From NCBI GenBank assembly GCA_022616535.1, contig JAKEEM010000007.1, positions 1 to 64,000 of the forward strand: a stretch of 64,000 bases of DNA. Direction: 5' to 3'. The notes under the pieces were generated by a model that was not told the origin of the DNA, ran no database searches, and saw only the letters and a list, made by a program, of their open reading frames with translations. This DNA is from Chlorobiota bacterium. GTDB lineage: Bacteria; Bacteroidota; Ignavibacteria; Tepidaquicellales; OLB5. Shown here one piece after another: positions 26,957-35,935 of the stretch. The position numbers and the translations under genes are program-made. Every line of letters begins with the position of its first letter. Positions within the stretch are counted from its first letter, which is position 1.

Positions 26957-28273
26957 CTATTCCGAAAGCTCTCTCTTAAGAGCTTCTCTTTCAATTTCAA
27001 GCTGTTTGATTTTCTTTTCTATAATATCAAGTTCCTCCGGCATCGAGTCGATTTCAATTCTAAGCTTGCTTGCTGCTTCGTCAATTAAATCGATTGCTTT
27101 GTCCGGTAAAAATCTATCGGAAATATACCTGTGCGATAACGTGGCTGCTGAAACAATTGCTGCGTCAGTTATTCTAACTCCGTGGTGGACTTCGTACTTT
27201 TCTTTGAGTCCTCTAAGAATAGAAATAGTATCTTCAACAGAAGGCTCATCAATTAAAACCGGCTGAAATCTCCGTTCAAGCGCCGGGTCTTTTTCAATAT
27301 ATTTCCTGTATTCATCCAGCGTGGTTGCGCCAATTGCGTGAAGCTCACCTTTGGCAAGCGCGGGCTTTAGAATATTGGCTGCATCCATAGCCCCTTCCGA
27401 CTTTCCAGCACCTACTAATGTATGCATCTCATCGATAAAGAGTATAATTTCTCCTTCGCTTTGTCTAACTTCATTTACGACTGCCTTAAGTCTTTCTTCG
27501 AACTGCCCTCTGTAACTTGCACCTGCAATCAAAGCACCCATATCAAGAGCAACAACCCTTTTTGTTCTTAAATTCTCCGGAACCCCGCCGTTAACAATTC
27601 TGAATGCAAGGCCCTCGGCAATTGCAGTTTTGCCAACCCCGGGTTCACCTACTAAAACGGGGTTATTTTTAGTTCTTCTCGATAACACCTGAAGGACCCT
27701 CCTTATTTCATCATCTCTTCCAATCACAGGGTCAAGCTTTCCCAGCTTTGCAAGCTGGTTCAAATCCCTCCCGTATCTCGTAAGTGCCTGGTAAGTTTCT
27801 TCTGGAGACTGTGAGGTAACTCTCTGGCTTCCGCGTATATCCTTAAGGGCAATTAAAACATTATCTTTAGTAATGCCCTGCTCTTCTAAAAGCTTCCCCG
27901 CGTTTCCCTTATCTTCTGTAAGGGCAATCAGCATATGTTCAAGGCTAATATACTCGTCTTTCAAGCTGTTAGCAATTTTAAAACATTCATCGAGAAGCTT
28001 CTGAAGATTACCCGAAAGGAACTGGTTTGAAGTTGAAGCTGAAGAAACTTTTGGAAGCTTATCTATTAATGATGATGTTTTTACTCTAAGAAAGTCTGCG
28101 TCCACACCGATTTTTGTAATTAAAGAAACTGCTAAGCTATTATTGTTTTGAAGAAGTGCCGTAAGAAGGTGTTCAGGTTCAATTTGCTGGTTGGAATAGC
28201 CTGCGGCAATTTCGCTGGCTGCCTGGAAAGCCTCCTGAACTTTAATTGTAAATCTGTTAAAGTTAACTGCCAT
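26957..28273 (-). CDS. clpB: ClpB N-terminal half (NTD and NBD1) as a separate gene
   Basis: First half of ClpB as a separate 438-residue protein. The double-Clp N-domain spans about 1-145 ([27 protein letters not shown], and the second repeat [11 protein letters not shown]). NBD1 has Walker A GEPGVGKT (209-216), Walker B ILFIDE (277-282), pore loop region [12 protein letters not shown] and arginine fingers in LERRFQPV (Arg334/335). It ends [18 protein letters not shown] then stop, that is, at the start of the first M-domain helix. The reading frame stops exactly where a five-gene plus-strand cassette begins (2 bp to the kinase stop). The missing part is encoded 5.8 kb further on at 19816-21180. 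Together they make 892 residues, slightly more than full ClpB. Confidence 0.9.
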   Translation of the reverse strand: MAVNFNRFTIKVQEAFQAASEIAAGYSNQQIEPEHLLTALLQNNNSLAVSLITKIGVDADFLRVKTSSLIDKLPKVSSASTSNQFLSGNLQKLLDECFKIANSLKDEYISLEHMLIALTEDKGNAGKLLEEQGITKDNVLIALKDIRGSQRVTSQSPEETYQALTRYGRDLNQLAKLGKLDPVIGRDDEIRRVLQVLSRRTKNNPVLVGEPGVGKTAIAEGLAFRIVNGGVPENLRTKRVVALDMGALIAGASYRGQFEERLKAVVNEVRQSEGEIILFIDEMHTLVGAGKSEGAMDAANILKPALAKGELHAIGATTLDEYRKYIEKDPALERRFQPVLIDEPSVEDTISILRGLKEKYEVHHGVRITDAAIVSAATLSHRYISDRFLPDKAIDLIDEAASKLRIEIDSMPEELDIIEKKIKQLEIEREALKRELSE

Positions 28274-28336
28274 CTTCAGTTTTAAACTAAGTTAATTAAT
28301 TTTCTTTTATTATTCAATCTTCATGACCAAATAAAA

Positions 28337-28360
28337 AAGCCGTTTCAAAGGAAACGGCTT
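28337..28360 (-). terminator. Terminator after the T9SS metalloprotease gene
   Basis: Perfect 10-bp stem AAGCCGTTTC / GAAACGGCTT with loop of 4, followed on the minus strand by TTTTTATTTGG. It sits between the metalloprotease stop and the clpB-N start. Confidence 0.88.
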
Positions 28361-28382
28361 CGAATTTGAACATTATAAATTA

Positions 28383-30626
28383 TCATTTTATAAGAATCAT
28401 CTTTGAAGTTTTAACAAAATCACCGGCTTCAATTTTATAGAAATATACACCGCTAGGGAAATTTGTCGCATCCCAGTCTGCCTCAAACTCTCCTGCTTTA
28501 AGATTTTCATTGACAAGAACTGCAGATTCCCGCCCTAAAATGTCATAAACAGTAATATTCACAAATGTGGCTTTGGGAAGTCCGAAGCGGATTTTTGTCA
28601 CTGGATTAAACGGATTCGGATAATTAGGCATTACGAAAAATTCCTTTGGAATAATTTGTGAAATTGGGTGTATTCCGATGATGCTTCTAACAAAGGTAAT
28701 AAGGAAATTTGTTGAACTTGACCCTAAAGAATCTAACTGGGAGTATGCCTTTACAAACCATCTTCCCCTGATAGAATCACCGACATTTGCCCCCCACCCG
28801 GCAGCTATTGAATCGAGTTTACCGAGTGTAACTGAAACAACTGTATCGCTTCCGTTGTTGTTTGAAAACTGGTTGTAATTAATGGTATTATTATTATTAT
28901 TTAAGTTCCATTTATATTTTATTTCAGGGAGTGAGCCCGCACTCGTCCAAGTAAAATGCAGTTTGGTTGTATCACCCTGATAAGTATAAACCCTGTAGAA
29001 AATAGGAGGAAAAACCATATTAAAGCTTTGGATAGCGGGTCTAATTTGAAAAGCACTGTCGCTTTGGTCTCCGTTTGACTGATTACCTGTTTCATAAACT
29101 CGTACGCGAGCTTGCGTAGTGGTGCTCATATAAGGTATTGAGGTCCACGTAAAATTCCTCAATGATGCACTAACGTTATTCTGAATGGTAGTCCAAGCTG
29201 AACCATTATTTGTGGAATATTCGATGTTAACATTTCCGTTAAATGCAGTGCCCCAAACAATATATGCATTATTGCCTGAACGGTATATTTCTCCTCCATT
29301 TGGAGTTGCTACAAAGAAACCGCTTACAGTGTTGATACAGGAAGCAACTTCAGCGCTTGTTCGAATCAGTTGGGTCGGCAGAGGACCAAATCCCTGAACC
29401 AGAGAAATGCCGCCGTTTAAATGGCAGTAGCTCATAATAGTTCCGACTCTGGCAATTGCAGGGCCGTTATAGCATCCGCCCTCAACCGGTACATAACAGG
29501 TATCAATGGGTCCACCTGACCAGGAGCAATTATGTGTATGCGGCGAGCCAAAATTGTGGCCCGTTTCGTGAGAAACAACCATGACATCCCAAGAATATGC
29601 CGGAAGGGGTTGGAAGGTTCCGTCAACATCACTGAACGCATAACCAAATCCCGAAGATGTGTTGGCGCATAAAACATTAAGGTATGCAATGCCCCCGAGT
29701 CCCCCGGGGCGGGTAGCAATATAATGCGCTATTGCCCTTGGCACAGACTGCATATTAGCATTCCAATAACTCCTGAATGCCACTAATAACGTGTTTGAAG
29801 ACGTTGCATTGGGATAGGGGTCGTTTATATCTGACCAAACTCTTAAATAACTGACCTGCAAACGGACATTTATATCCCTGACGTAGAGTGCTGAAACAGA
29901 TGCAAAAAGCGATAATAAATAATTCGATGCTCTTGGGACTGAACTGCCGAATGCCGTGAAGGTTTCATAATCGGATTCAATTGCAACATCGGCCTTCAGC
30001 AATGTTGATAAGGAATAGTCTTTTAAATTCGGAGAAATGCTCCGCTGCATTTCCCGGATTTTATCAGGAATCTCAAAACTTTCAGTACCGCAGACAAAAT
30101 CTTTGTGAGTTTTAACTCTGCTGTTTTGAAATAATAAATAGTCTGAATTTTTATCGTCTTTATCTAACTTTGATAGGACAAAAACATCGCTGATTGTAAC
30201 CACTATCGCGTAGACTTCGTTTTCTGAAAAAGTAACAATAACAAGAGGTGAGTTCTTATCGTATAAATTCGAAGTATATGCAACAAAGAAATTGCTGAAA
30301 TTTACCGGCTTATCACCATACCGGGTGCCTTCAACTATCCTTGCGTTAGGTGCAAGTATATCAAATTTTTCAAGCATAAAATTCAAATTACCATTCTGAT
30401 ATGGTAGCTTCAGAGAAATTTTCTCAAATTTTTGAGACACGATTTGCATTATGATATTTAGATTTACATCCAAAATCTTTGCATCATCAACAATACTGGT
30501 TATGCTTGAGGGCATTGAATTTGTTTTCTGCTGATTTATTTCAAAAGGAGCGAAAACCTGCTGAGAGAATAAAGAAACAGAACACAAAAATCCCGCAAGC
30601 AAAAAAAAGTACTTTAAATGTTTCAT
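28383..30626 (-). CDS. Secreted metzincin metalloprotease with T9SS sorting domain
   Basis: 747-residue extracellular zinc protease. A Sec signal peptide (MKHLKYFFLLAGFLCSVSLF) and a propeptide-like region are followed by a reprolysin/M12-like catalytic domain: HETGHNFGSPH (His353, Glu354, His357, His363) is the metzincin HExxHxxGxxH motif and GTIMSYCHL supplies the Met-turn. A Ser/Asn-rich fibronectin-like stretch follows, then the T9SS type A sorting domain (NYPNPFNPVTKIRFGLP to KTSKMILIK). It is the last gene of the SBP-NlpC-permease-protease run, 17 bp after the permease stop, so secreted proteolysis and peptide import may be co-expressed. Confidence 0.92.
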   Translation of the reverse strand: MKHLKYFFLLAGFLCSVSLFSQQVFAPFEINQQKTNSMPSSITSIVDDAKILDVNLNIIMQIVSQKFEKISLKLPYQNGNLNFMLEKFDILAPNARIVEGTRYGDKPVNFSNFFVAYTSNLYDKNSPLVIVTFSENEVYAIVVTISDVFVLSKLDKDDKNSDYLLFQNSRVKTHKDFVCGTESFEIPDKIREMQRSISPNLKDYSLSTLLKADVAIESDYETFTAFGSSVPRASNYLLSLFASVSALYVRDINVRLQVSYLRVWSDINDPYPNATSSNTLLVAFRSYWNANMQSVPRAIAHYIATRPGGLGGIAYLNVLCANTSSGFGYAFSDVDGTFQPLPAYSWDVMVVSHETGHNFGSPHTHNCSWSGGPIDTCYVPVEGGCYNGPAIARVGTIMSYCHLNGGISLVQGFGPLPTQLIRTSAEVASCINTVSGFFVATPNGGEIYRSGNNAYIVWGTAFNGNVNIEYSTNNGSAWTTIQNNVSASLRNFTWTSIPYMSTTTQARVRVYETGNQSNGDQSDSAFQIRPAIQSFNMVFPPIFYRVYTYQGDTTKLHFTWTSAGSLPEIKYKWNLNNNNNTINYNQFSNNNGSDTVVSVTLGKLDSIAAGWGANVGDSIRGRWFVKAYSQLDSLGSSSTNFLITFVRSIIGIHPISQIIPKEFFVMPNYPNPFNPVTKIRFGLPKATFVNITVYDILGRESAVLVNENLKAGEFEADWDATNFPSGVYFYKIEAGDFVKTSKMILIK

Positions 30627-30643
30627 GGCTAATATAATTAAGT

Positions 30644-31570
30644 TTACGATAATTTAATTTTCGGATCCAGAAATGCATAAATAATATCCACTATCATATT
30701 AACAATAATGAATATTACAGCAGTAAACAGTACAGTGCCTTGAATCATTGGAAAATCAAGTGAGAGAATGGAATTTATTGCAAGCAGGCCTATTCCCGGC
30801 CAATTAAAGATATATTCTATAAAGAAAGCTCCGCCCAACAGGGCTGCGAGCCAGGCACTTACTGTAGTAACAACCGGATTTAAAGCATTTCTTAATGCAT
30901 GCTTTATTATTACTTTCCATTCATTCACGCCCTTTGCGCGTGCTGTTCTTACGAAATCCTGCCCCAAAACGTCAAGCATGCTAGAACGTGTTAATCTCGC
31001 TATTATAGCAAGCGGTCTTAAAGCCAATGTGAGCATGGGCAGAACAAGATATACCAGTCCGTTATTAACATACCCCGAAATTGGAAACCACTTTAAAACC
31101 GCGCCGAAAACAAGGGCCATAATTAACCCAAAAGCAAAGGGAGGAAAAGAAATACCAAACAAAGCAAACAGCATTGAAATATTATCAGCCCAAGTATAGG
31201 GACGAACTGAAGAAATAACACCAATTAATATTCCAACAATAGATGAGATTATTAACGCCGAGACAGCCAGAAGTGCGGTTGCCGGGAAGGTTTCAATTAT
31301 AGTTTTAAGCACTTCTCTGTTGGAAGAATACGACCGGCCTAAATCTCCCTGAACAGCTTTAACTATAAACCTTCCGTATTGTACGTAAATCGGGTCATCT
31401 AGCCCAAGCTGCTTTCTAACTGCTTCGATTGATGCAATATCAGCTCTTTGACCGAGCATTAGCCTCGCCGGGTCACCCGGTATTACATACATTAATGAAA
31501 AAGTTACCGTAATTACCCCAAAAAGTATTAGGACAGAATACAGTAACTTTCTGAATACATAGGTTAACAT
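30644..31570 (-). CDS. Peptide ABC transporter permease, DppB/OppB type
   Basis: 308-residue inner-membrane permease with six predicted helices. The N-terminus LTYVFRKLLYSVLILFGVIT and the YVIPGDPARLMLGQRAD loop are typical of DppB/OppB, and the EAA-like motif VRTARAKGVNEWKVIIKHAL contacts the ATPase. Its usual partners (second permease DppC and ATPases DppD/F) are not in this window. It overlaps the NlpC/P60 gene by 1 bp and ends 17 bp before the metalloprotease. Confidence 0.92.
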   Translation of the reverse strand: MLTYVFRKLLYSVLILFGVITVTFSLMYVIPGDPARLMLGQRADIASIEAVRKQLGLDDPIYVQYGRFIVKAVQGDLGRSYSSNREVLKTIIETFPATALLAVSALIISSIVGILIGVISSVRPYTWADNISMLFALFGISFPPFAFGLIMALVFGAVLKWFPISGYVNNGLVYLVLPMLTLALRPLAIIARLTRSSMLDVLGQDFVRTARAKGVNEWKVIIKHALRNALNPVVTTVSAWLAALLGGAFFIEYIFNWPGIGLLAINSILSLDFPMIQGTVLFTAVIFIIVNMIVDIIYAFLDPKIKLS

Positions 31571-32169
31571 TATTTTATGACACGTCTAGATGTTACGTAT
31601 CTTGAACTGTAATATTCTTCGTCAAGCGAGTTTGTTTTAACTCCTCCGTTGGATGACGAGTGAGCAAAAACTCCTTCTCCTAGATAGATTCCCACATGAG
31701 AGATTCTTCTTCCTAATGTATTAAAAAAAACCAAATCACCGAACTGCAAGTTTTCCCTAGTAACTTCATCACCGACTGTTGATTGCATTATAGATGTCCT
31801 CGGCAAATCAATATTTAGAGCATATTTCATTACTCTCTGGCAAAATGCGGAGCAATCAATTCCGTTTGTTGTGGTACCGCCCCACAGATAAGGTGTATTG
31901 ATTAACTCAATAATCTTAATCATAACTGCATCTCTGTCAACGGTTGGATTCGAATATTCAGAAACAATGTTTGTTAAAGTCTCAAGACTCGACTGTTCAA
32001 TCAAACTTTTTTTCTGAATACCGGTTAAGCTGGCAACCTCCTGCTGTTTTTTAACTTTCTTGTTTGTTTTTACGGAATATTCTTCATTACTGCTTGAACC
32101 GGAGCACCCGACAAAACCTGCAAAAGAAACAAATAAAACAAAACAGAGGGCATAAAGTTTCTTATACAA
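31570..32169 (-). CDS. NlpC/P60 cell-wall endopeptidase, lipoprotein
   Basis: 199-residue lipoprotein. Signal MYKKLYALCFVLFVSFAG with lipobox ending at Cys22 (GFVGC). The NlpC/P60 domain has the catalytic Cys106 (GIDCSAFCQRV), His158 (RISHVGIYLG) and His170 (FAHSS), expected to cut the peptide stem of peptidoglycan. The start is TTG preceded by GGAGG at a good distance. It stands between a peptide-binding lipoprotein and a DppB-type permease, suggesting release and uptake of muropeptides. Confidence 0.92.
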   Translation of the reverse strand: MYKKLYALCFVLFVSFAGFVGCSGSSSNEEYSVKTNKKVKKQQEVASLTGIQKKSLIEQSSLETLTNIVSEYSNPTVDRDAVMIKIIELINTPYLWGGTTTNGIDCSAFCQRVMKYALNIDLPRTSIMQSTVGDEVTRENLQFGDLVFFNTLGRRISHVGIYLGEGVFAHSSSNGGVKTNSLDEEYYSSRYVTSRRVIK

Positions 32170-32251
32170 TAATTATCCTCCTTTCTTAACTAATTAATAA
32201 TATAAATATCATATAATTTTAAAAAAACACTAAAATAGCTATATTAAAAAA

Positions 32252-33997
32252 TCACTTATCAAGCCATGTATATCTCATATTGACTCTGTGCATCGGGTCC
32301 AGAGCAAATCCTCTTACATATGGCTGAACTAAACGGTAATCAACATCATAAAAAATAAATAATACCGGCGCTTCGTTTACTGCAATCTGCTCTGCCTGCT
32401 GGTAAATTTTATATCTTTCCGTCATGTCGCTTATTCTCAGTGCCTGCTCAAATAATTCATCATATTTCGGATTTATATACCTGAAGGAATTAATAGGGCT
32501 TTTTTCCTTCGGGTTTGCGGGCACATTTTTTCCGTAAAAAAGGTTTAGAAAATTTTCAGGGTCTGGATAATCGGCTATCCACCCGAGACGATAGAAGTCA
32601 CTTCGCCCTGCATCAAGATTATCAAGGTGCTGCGCGAACTGCAAAGTTTGAATCTTTATGCTGATGCCAAGCTCTTTGAGCATATTCTGGAGAGCTTCCA
32701 TAACCTGAATATTTCTGCCTCCGCCTTCGTTAATATTAAGTGTTACCTCGGGGAACCCCTTTCCGCCCGGATATCCCGCTTCGTTCATCAACTGCTTTGC
32801 CTTTTCCAAATCATATGAGTATCCTTTAATATTTTTGATATCATAGCCGGGCATTCCGGGGGGAACAACTCCGTAGACTGCGGGCGTTCCTGTTCCTTTT
32901 AGTACATATTTAATTATTCTTTCTCTGTCAATTGCATAATTAAATGCCTGTCTCACCTTAGGATTGGAAAATATTTTCCCGTTTGTTAAAAAACCGTAAT
33001 ACTGAATTGCATATGCATTTTTTACCTGTAAAATAAATTTTGAATATTCAGGAGTCAATGAGCCGTCTTCATTAACTATGCTTGAGGTTAATTCCGTAGG
33101 TATTCTGTAAGAATCATCGATGTTCCCGTTTTTAAATTCCAATAGCTGCTGGGATATATCCTTTATAAATCTGAATTTTACTTTGTCAAGATACGGGATA
33201 TTGTTTCCGAACTCATCTTTTTCCCAGTAGTTGGGATTTTTTCGCATGTTAATTTCTAAATCAGGTGTCCAATTTTCAAATATAAACGGTCCCGTCCCTA
33301 CAGGGTTCTGAAAAAAATCCTTGCCGTATTTCTCAACAGCTTCACGGGGAACTACATAAGCAAAACCAAGACACATGTAATAAATAAATGGACCAAACGG
33401 TTTCTTAAGCTTAATTACAAATGTTGAATCATCCTTTGCAATGAAACCCGAAACATCTTTAATTTTCGGGTCGCGGTTTTCGGAGATTGATTTGGAAACT
33501 TCATCGATAAATTCTTTAGCTCCCTCCACGTAATTTTTATAGTAATCAAAGCCAAGAGAGCCTGTTCGGGGGTCTAAAATCCGATTAAAGGAGTATTTAG
33601 CGTCCTCGGCATAAAATTCCCTGCCCTTTCCGTTTGGAAAGCATGCGTTATCGTGGAAGTAAACACCTTTTCTTAAATGAAAAGTATATGTCAGTCCGTC
33701 TTCACTTATTTCCCATCGTGTAGCCAGTGTCGGCTTCAGGTTCATATTAGAATCCAAATCAATTAATAAATCATATATCTGGTGAGAAACATGATGAGAG
33801 ACCACATCATTAATGCCGGTCGGGTCAAGGCTTCTGATATTTTCGGTTTCATTTGTAGTAAAGAGTCCGCCGCCTTTGATTCCTCCTTTAAGCTCAACAA
33901 GATTGAAATCATTATCCTTTTTTCCGCAGGAGAAAAGCAATAATGCGGCAAGGAAAACCGCAAAAGTAAATAAACCAAAATTTTTTTTATTTAACAT
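32252..33997 (-). CDS. Oligopeptide ABC transporter substrate-binding lipoprotein
   Basis: 581-residue extracytoplasmic solute-binding protein of family 5 (OppA/DppA type). Lipobox Cys24 (LALL-like FLAALLLFSC). The family signatures ATRWEISEDGLTYTFHLRKG and FFQNPVGTGPFIFENW and KNPNYW are present, and the C-terminal DYPDPENFLNLFYG region is typical. It is the first gene of a unit with the NlpC/P60 lipoprotein and the DppB-like permease. Cargo is probably peptides. Confidence 0.93.
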   Translation of the reverse strand: MLNKKNFGLFTFAVFLAALLLFSCGKKDNDFNLVELKGGIKGGGLFTTNETENIRSLDPTGINDVVSHHVSHQIYDLLIDLDSNMNLKPTLATRWEISEDGLTYTFHLRKGVYFHDNACFPNGKGREFYAEDAKYSFNRILDPRTGSLGFDYYKNYVEGAKEFIDEVSKSISENRDPKIKDVSGFIAKDDSTFVIKLKKPFGPFIYYMCLGFAYVVPREAVEKYGKDFFQNPVGTGPFIFENWTPDLEINMRKNPNYWEKDEFGNNIPYLDKVKFRFIKDISQQLLEFKNGNIDDSYRIPTELTSSIVNEDGSLTPEYSKFILQVKNAYAIQYYGFLTNGKIFSNPKVRQAFNYAIDRERIIKYVLKGTGTPAVYGVVPPGMPGYDIKNIKGYSYDLEKAKQLMNEAGYPGGKGFPEVTLNINEGGGRNIQVMEALQNMLKELGISIKIQTLQFAQHLDNLDAGRSDFYRLGWIADYPDPENFLNLFYGKNVPANPKEKSPINSFRYINPKYDELFEQALRISDMTERYKIYQQAEQIAVNEAPVLFIFYDVDYRLVQPYVRGFALDPMHRVNMRYTWLDK

Positions 33998-34033
33998 ATC
34001 GAAATTTATTTGAGGGCGAATAAATTACAAAAA

Positions 34034-34062
34034 AAAGCACGCCTTTTTAATAAGCATGCTTT
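34034..34062 (-). terminator. Terminator after the primary sigma factor gene
   Basis: Stem AAAGCATGC / GCGTGCTTT (one G-T pair) followed on the minus strand by a run of eight Ts. It begins 6 bp after the rpoD stop and separates it from the solute-binding protein gene. Confidence 0.82.
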
Positions 34063-34068
34063 TATGTT

Positions 34069-34935
34069 TTATCCAAGGTATGTTTTTAACTGTTTGCTTT
34101 TTGAAGCGTGCTTAAGTCTTCTGATTGCCTTTTCTTTGATTTGTCGGACTCTTTCTCTGGTAAGCTTGAACTTCTCTCCAATTTCCTCAAGGGTCAAAGG
34201 ATTCTCCTGGTCAAGCCCGTAATAAAGCTTCAATACGTCTCTTTCTCTCTGGCTAAGGGAATTAAGCGCTCTTTGTATCTCAATCTTTAATGACTCATTT
34301 ATTAGATTATGGTCCGGCAGGGGCTGGTTTTGATTTGGCATTATATCGACAAGCTTGCTGTCTTCTCCGTGAACAAAAGGCGCATCGATTGATAAGTGCC
34401 TGCCTGAAATCTTCAGCGTATCGGAAACTTCGTATAGAGACATATCAAGCTGTTCGGCAAGCTCATCAGCGCTTGGCTCTCTTTCAAATTCCTGTTCAAG
34501 GTGGCTGTATGCTTTTCCAATTTTGTTAAGCGCTCCGACCCTGTTAAGGGGAAGCCTTACTATTCTGGACTGCTCTGCAAGTGCCTGGAGTATGGACTGC
34601 CTTATCCACCAAACGGCATATGATATAAATTTGAAACCCCTTGTCTCGTCGAACCTTTTTGCAGCTTTAATCAGTCCGAGATTTCCCTCGTTGATTAAGT
34701 CACCAAGCGATAATCCCTGATTCTGATACTGCTTTGCAACGCTGACAACGAAGCGAAGGTTGGCCTTGGTAAGCTTTTCCAGAGCTTTTTGTTTTTCCTT
34801 GTCATCTCCGTATTTGATTTTTTTTGCAAGGTCAATTTCTTCCTCTACATCGAGAAGCTCGACTTTGCCGATTTCCTGGAGATACTTATCAATTGACTGG
34901 GATTCCCTATTTGTAAATTGTTTGCCAATTTTCAT
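34069..34935 (-). CDS. rpoD: Primary RNA polymerase sigma factor (short RpoD/SigA)
   Basis: 288-residue sigma factor of the compact primary type found in Bacteroidota. Region 1.2/2.1 starts [20 protein letters not shown], region 2.3/2.4 is [20 protein letters not shown], region 3 contains [15 protein letters not shown], and region 4.2 ([20 protein letters not shown]) is the -35-reading helix-turn-helix. It follows rplW by 45 bp on the same strand with a terminator after it, so it may be read as the tail gene of the rpsL-rplW operon. Its presence fits the TAnnTTTG promoters seen in this window. Confidence 0.95.
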   Translation of the reverse strand: MKIGKQFTNRESQSIDKYLQEIGKVELLDVEEEIDLAKKIKYGDDKEKQKALEKLTKANLRFVVSVAKQYQNQGLSLGDLINEGNLGLIKAAKRFDETRGFKFISYAVWWIRQSILQALAEQSRIVRLPLNRVGALNKIGKAYSHLEQEFEREPSADELAEQLDMSLYEVSDTLKISGRHLSIDAPFVHGEDSKLVDIMPNQNQPLPDHNLINESLKIEIQRALNSLSQRERDVLKLYYGLDQENPLTLEEIGEKFKLTRERVRQIKEKAIRRLKHASKSKQLKTYLG

Positions 34936-34980
34936 AGGCTTAAGACTGGTTTAAATTTAAAAAATATTGATGTGACGGTA

Positions 34981-35280
34981 TTACGCAGCGGTTTCAAAAA
35001 GATCAATTTTACTTTCTTTGCTCAGCGTAACAATTGCTCTTTTTCTGGTTGGTCTGTAGCCCTTGAACCTGCCTCTTTTTGTAAATTGCGACTTACGTTT
35101 TCCTTTTAATGTAATTGTCCTGACGCTTTCAACTTTAACATTGAATTTTTTCTGGATTGCATGCTGGATATCTATTTTCGAAGCGCCGGGGTCGACTTCA
35201 AAAGCATACTGATTCTTTTGCTCCTGAAGCATTGTCATTTTCTCTGTTATAACAGGTTTTATTAAAACACTTCTTGCCAT
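34981..35280 (-). CDS. rplW: 50S ribosomal protein L23
   Basis: Tunnel-exit protein that docks trigger factor and SRP. The 99 residues start MARSVLIKPVITEKMTMLQE, include YAFEVDPGASKIDIQHAIQK and the loop with GKRKSQFTKRGRFKGYRPTR. Normally followed at once by rplB; here followed by rpoD, with rplB 17.7 kb away. Confidence 0.97.
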   Translation of the reverse strand: MARSVLIKPVITEKMTMLQEQKNQYAFEVDPGASKIDIQHAIQKKFNVKVESVRTITLKGKRKSQFTKRGRFKGYRPTRKRAIVTLSKESKIDLFETAA

Positions 35281-35305
35281 TTAATTTACTTTCAAATGAA
35301 TAAAA

Positions 35306-35935
35306 TTAATTTAAAAGAGGCTTGCACAAATCATCAAACGCGCTTTTCTGAATCAAAATCATATTATTGTTTAACAAGTCATATGTTGCTGCGTTAGACG
35401 CATTCCTTACATTAACTTTCTTGATATTCCTTCCGGACTTATACACATTCACATTTCCGTTAACAGTTAACATCAAAATCTTTTTCCCGTCAACGTTTAA
35501 ATTCCTCAAAATTGAACAAAAGTCTTTGGTTTTAGGTTTCTCAAAGTTGATATCTTCGACAATCATTATCTCACCTGCTTTGGCTTTCAGACTCAAAGCA
35601 CTTTTTCTTGCAATCTGAGCAGATTTCTTAGTCATTTTAAGCTCATACGCATGCGGTTTTGGTCCGTGAATCGTTCCTCCGCCCACCCATAATGGAGAGC
35701 GCGTTGTACCGGCTCTTGCAGTACCTCTGCCCTTCTGTCTCCACGGTTTCTTACCGCCCCCTCTTACTTCGTTTCTTTCCTTAGCTTTATGAGTTCCCTG
35801 TCTTTGATTAGAAAGAAACGTCCTTACGGACTGGTAAATCAAATGATGATTCGGTTCCATCTCAAATATACTTGAGGGAAGTTCAACTTTTTCCTTTGAT
35901 TCAGTACCGTCTATTTTGTATACGCTTAACTTCAT
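35306..35935 (-). CDS. rplD: 50S ribosomal protein L4
   Basis: 209-residue protein with the tunnel loop GTHKAKERNEVRGGGKKPWR and QKGRGTARAGTTRSPLWVGG and a C-terminal globular part. L4 autoregulates S10 operons in gammaproteobacteria; no such leader can be recognised here. It overlaps rplC by 1 bp. Confidence 0.97.
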   Translation of the reverse strand: MKLSVYKIDGTESKEKVELPSSIFEMEPNHHLIYQSVRTFLSNQRQGTHKAKERNEVRGGGKKPWRQKGRGTARAGTTRSPLWVGGGTIHGPKPHAYELKMTKKSAQIARKSALSLKAKAGEIMIVEDINFEKPKTKDFCSILRNLNVDGKKILMLTVNGNVNVYKSGRNIKKVNVRNASNAATYDLLNNNMILIQKSAFDDLCKPLLN

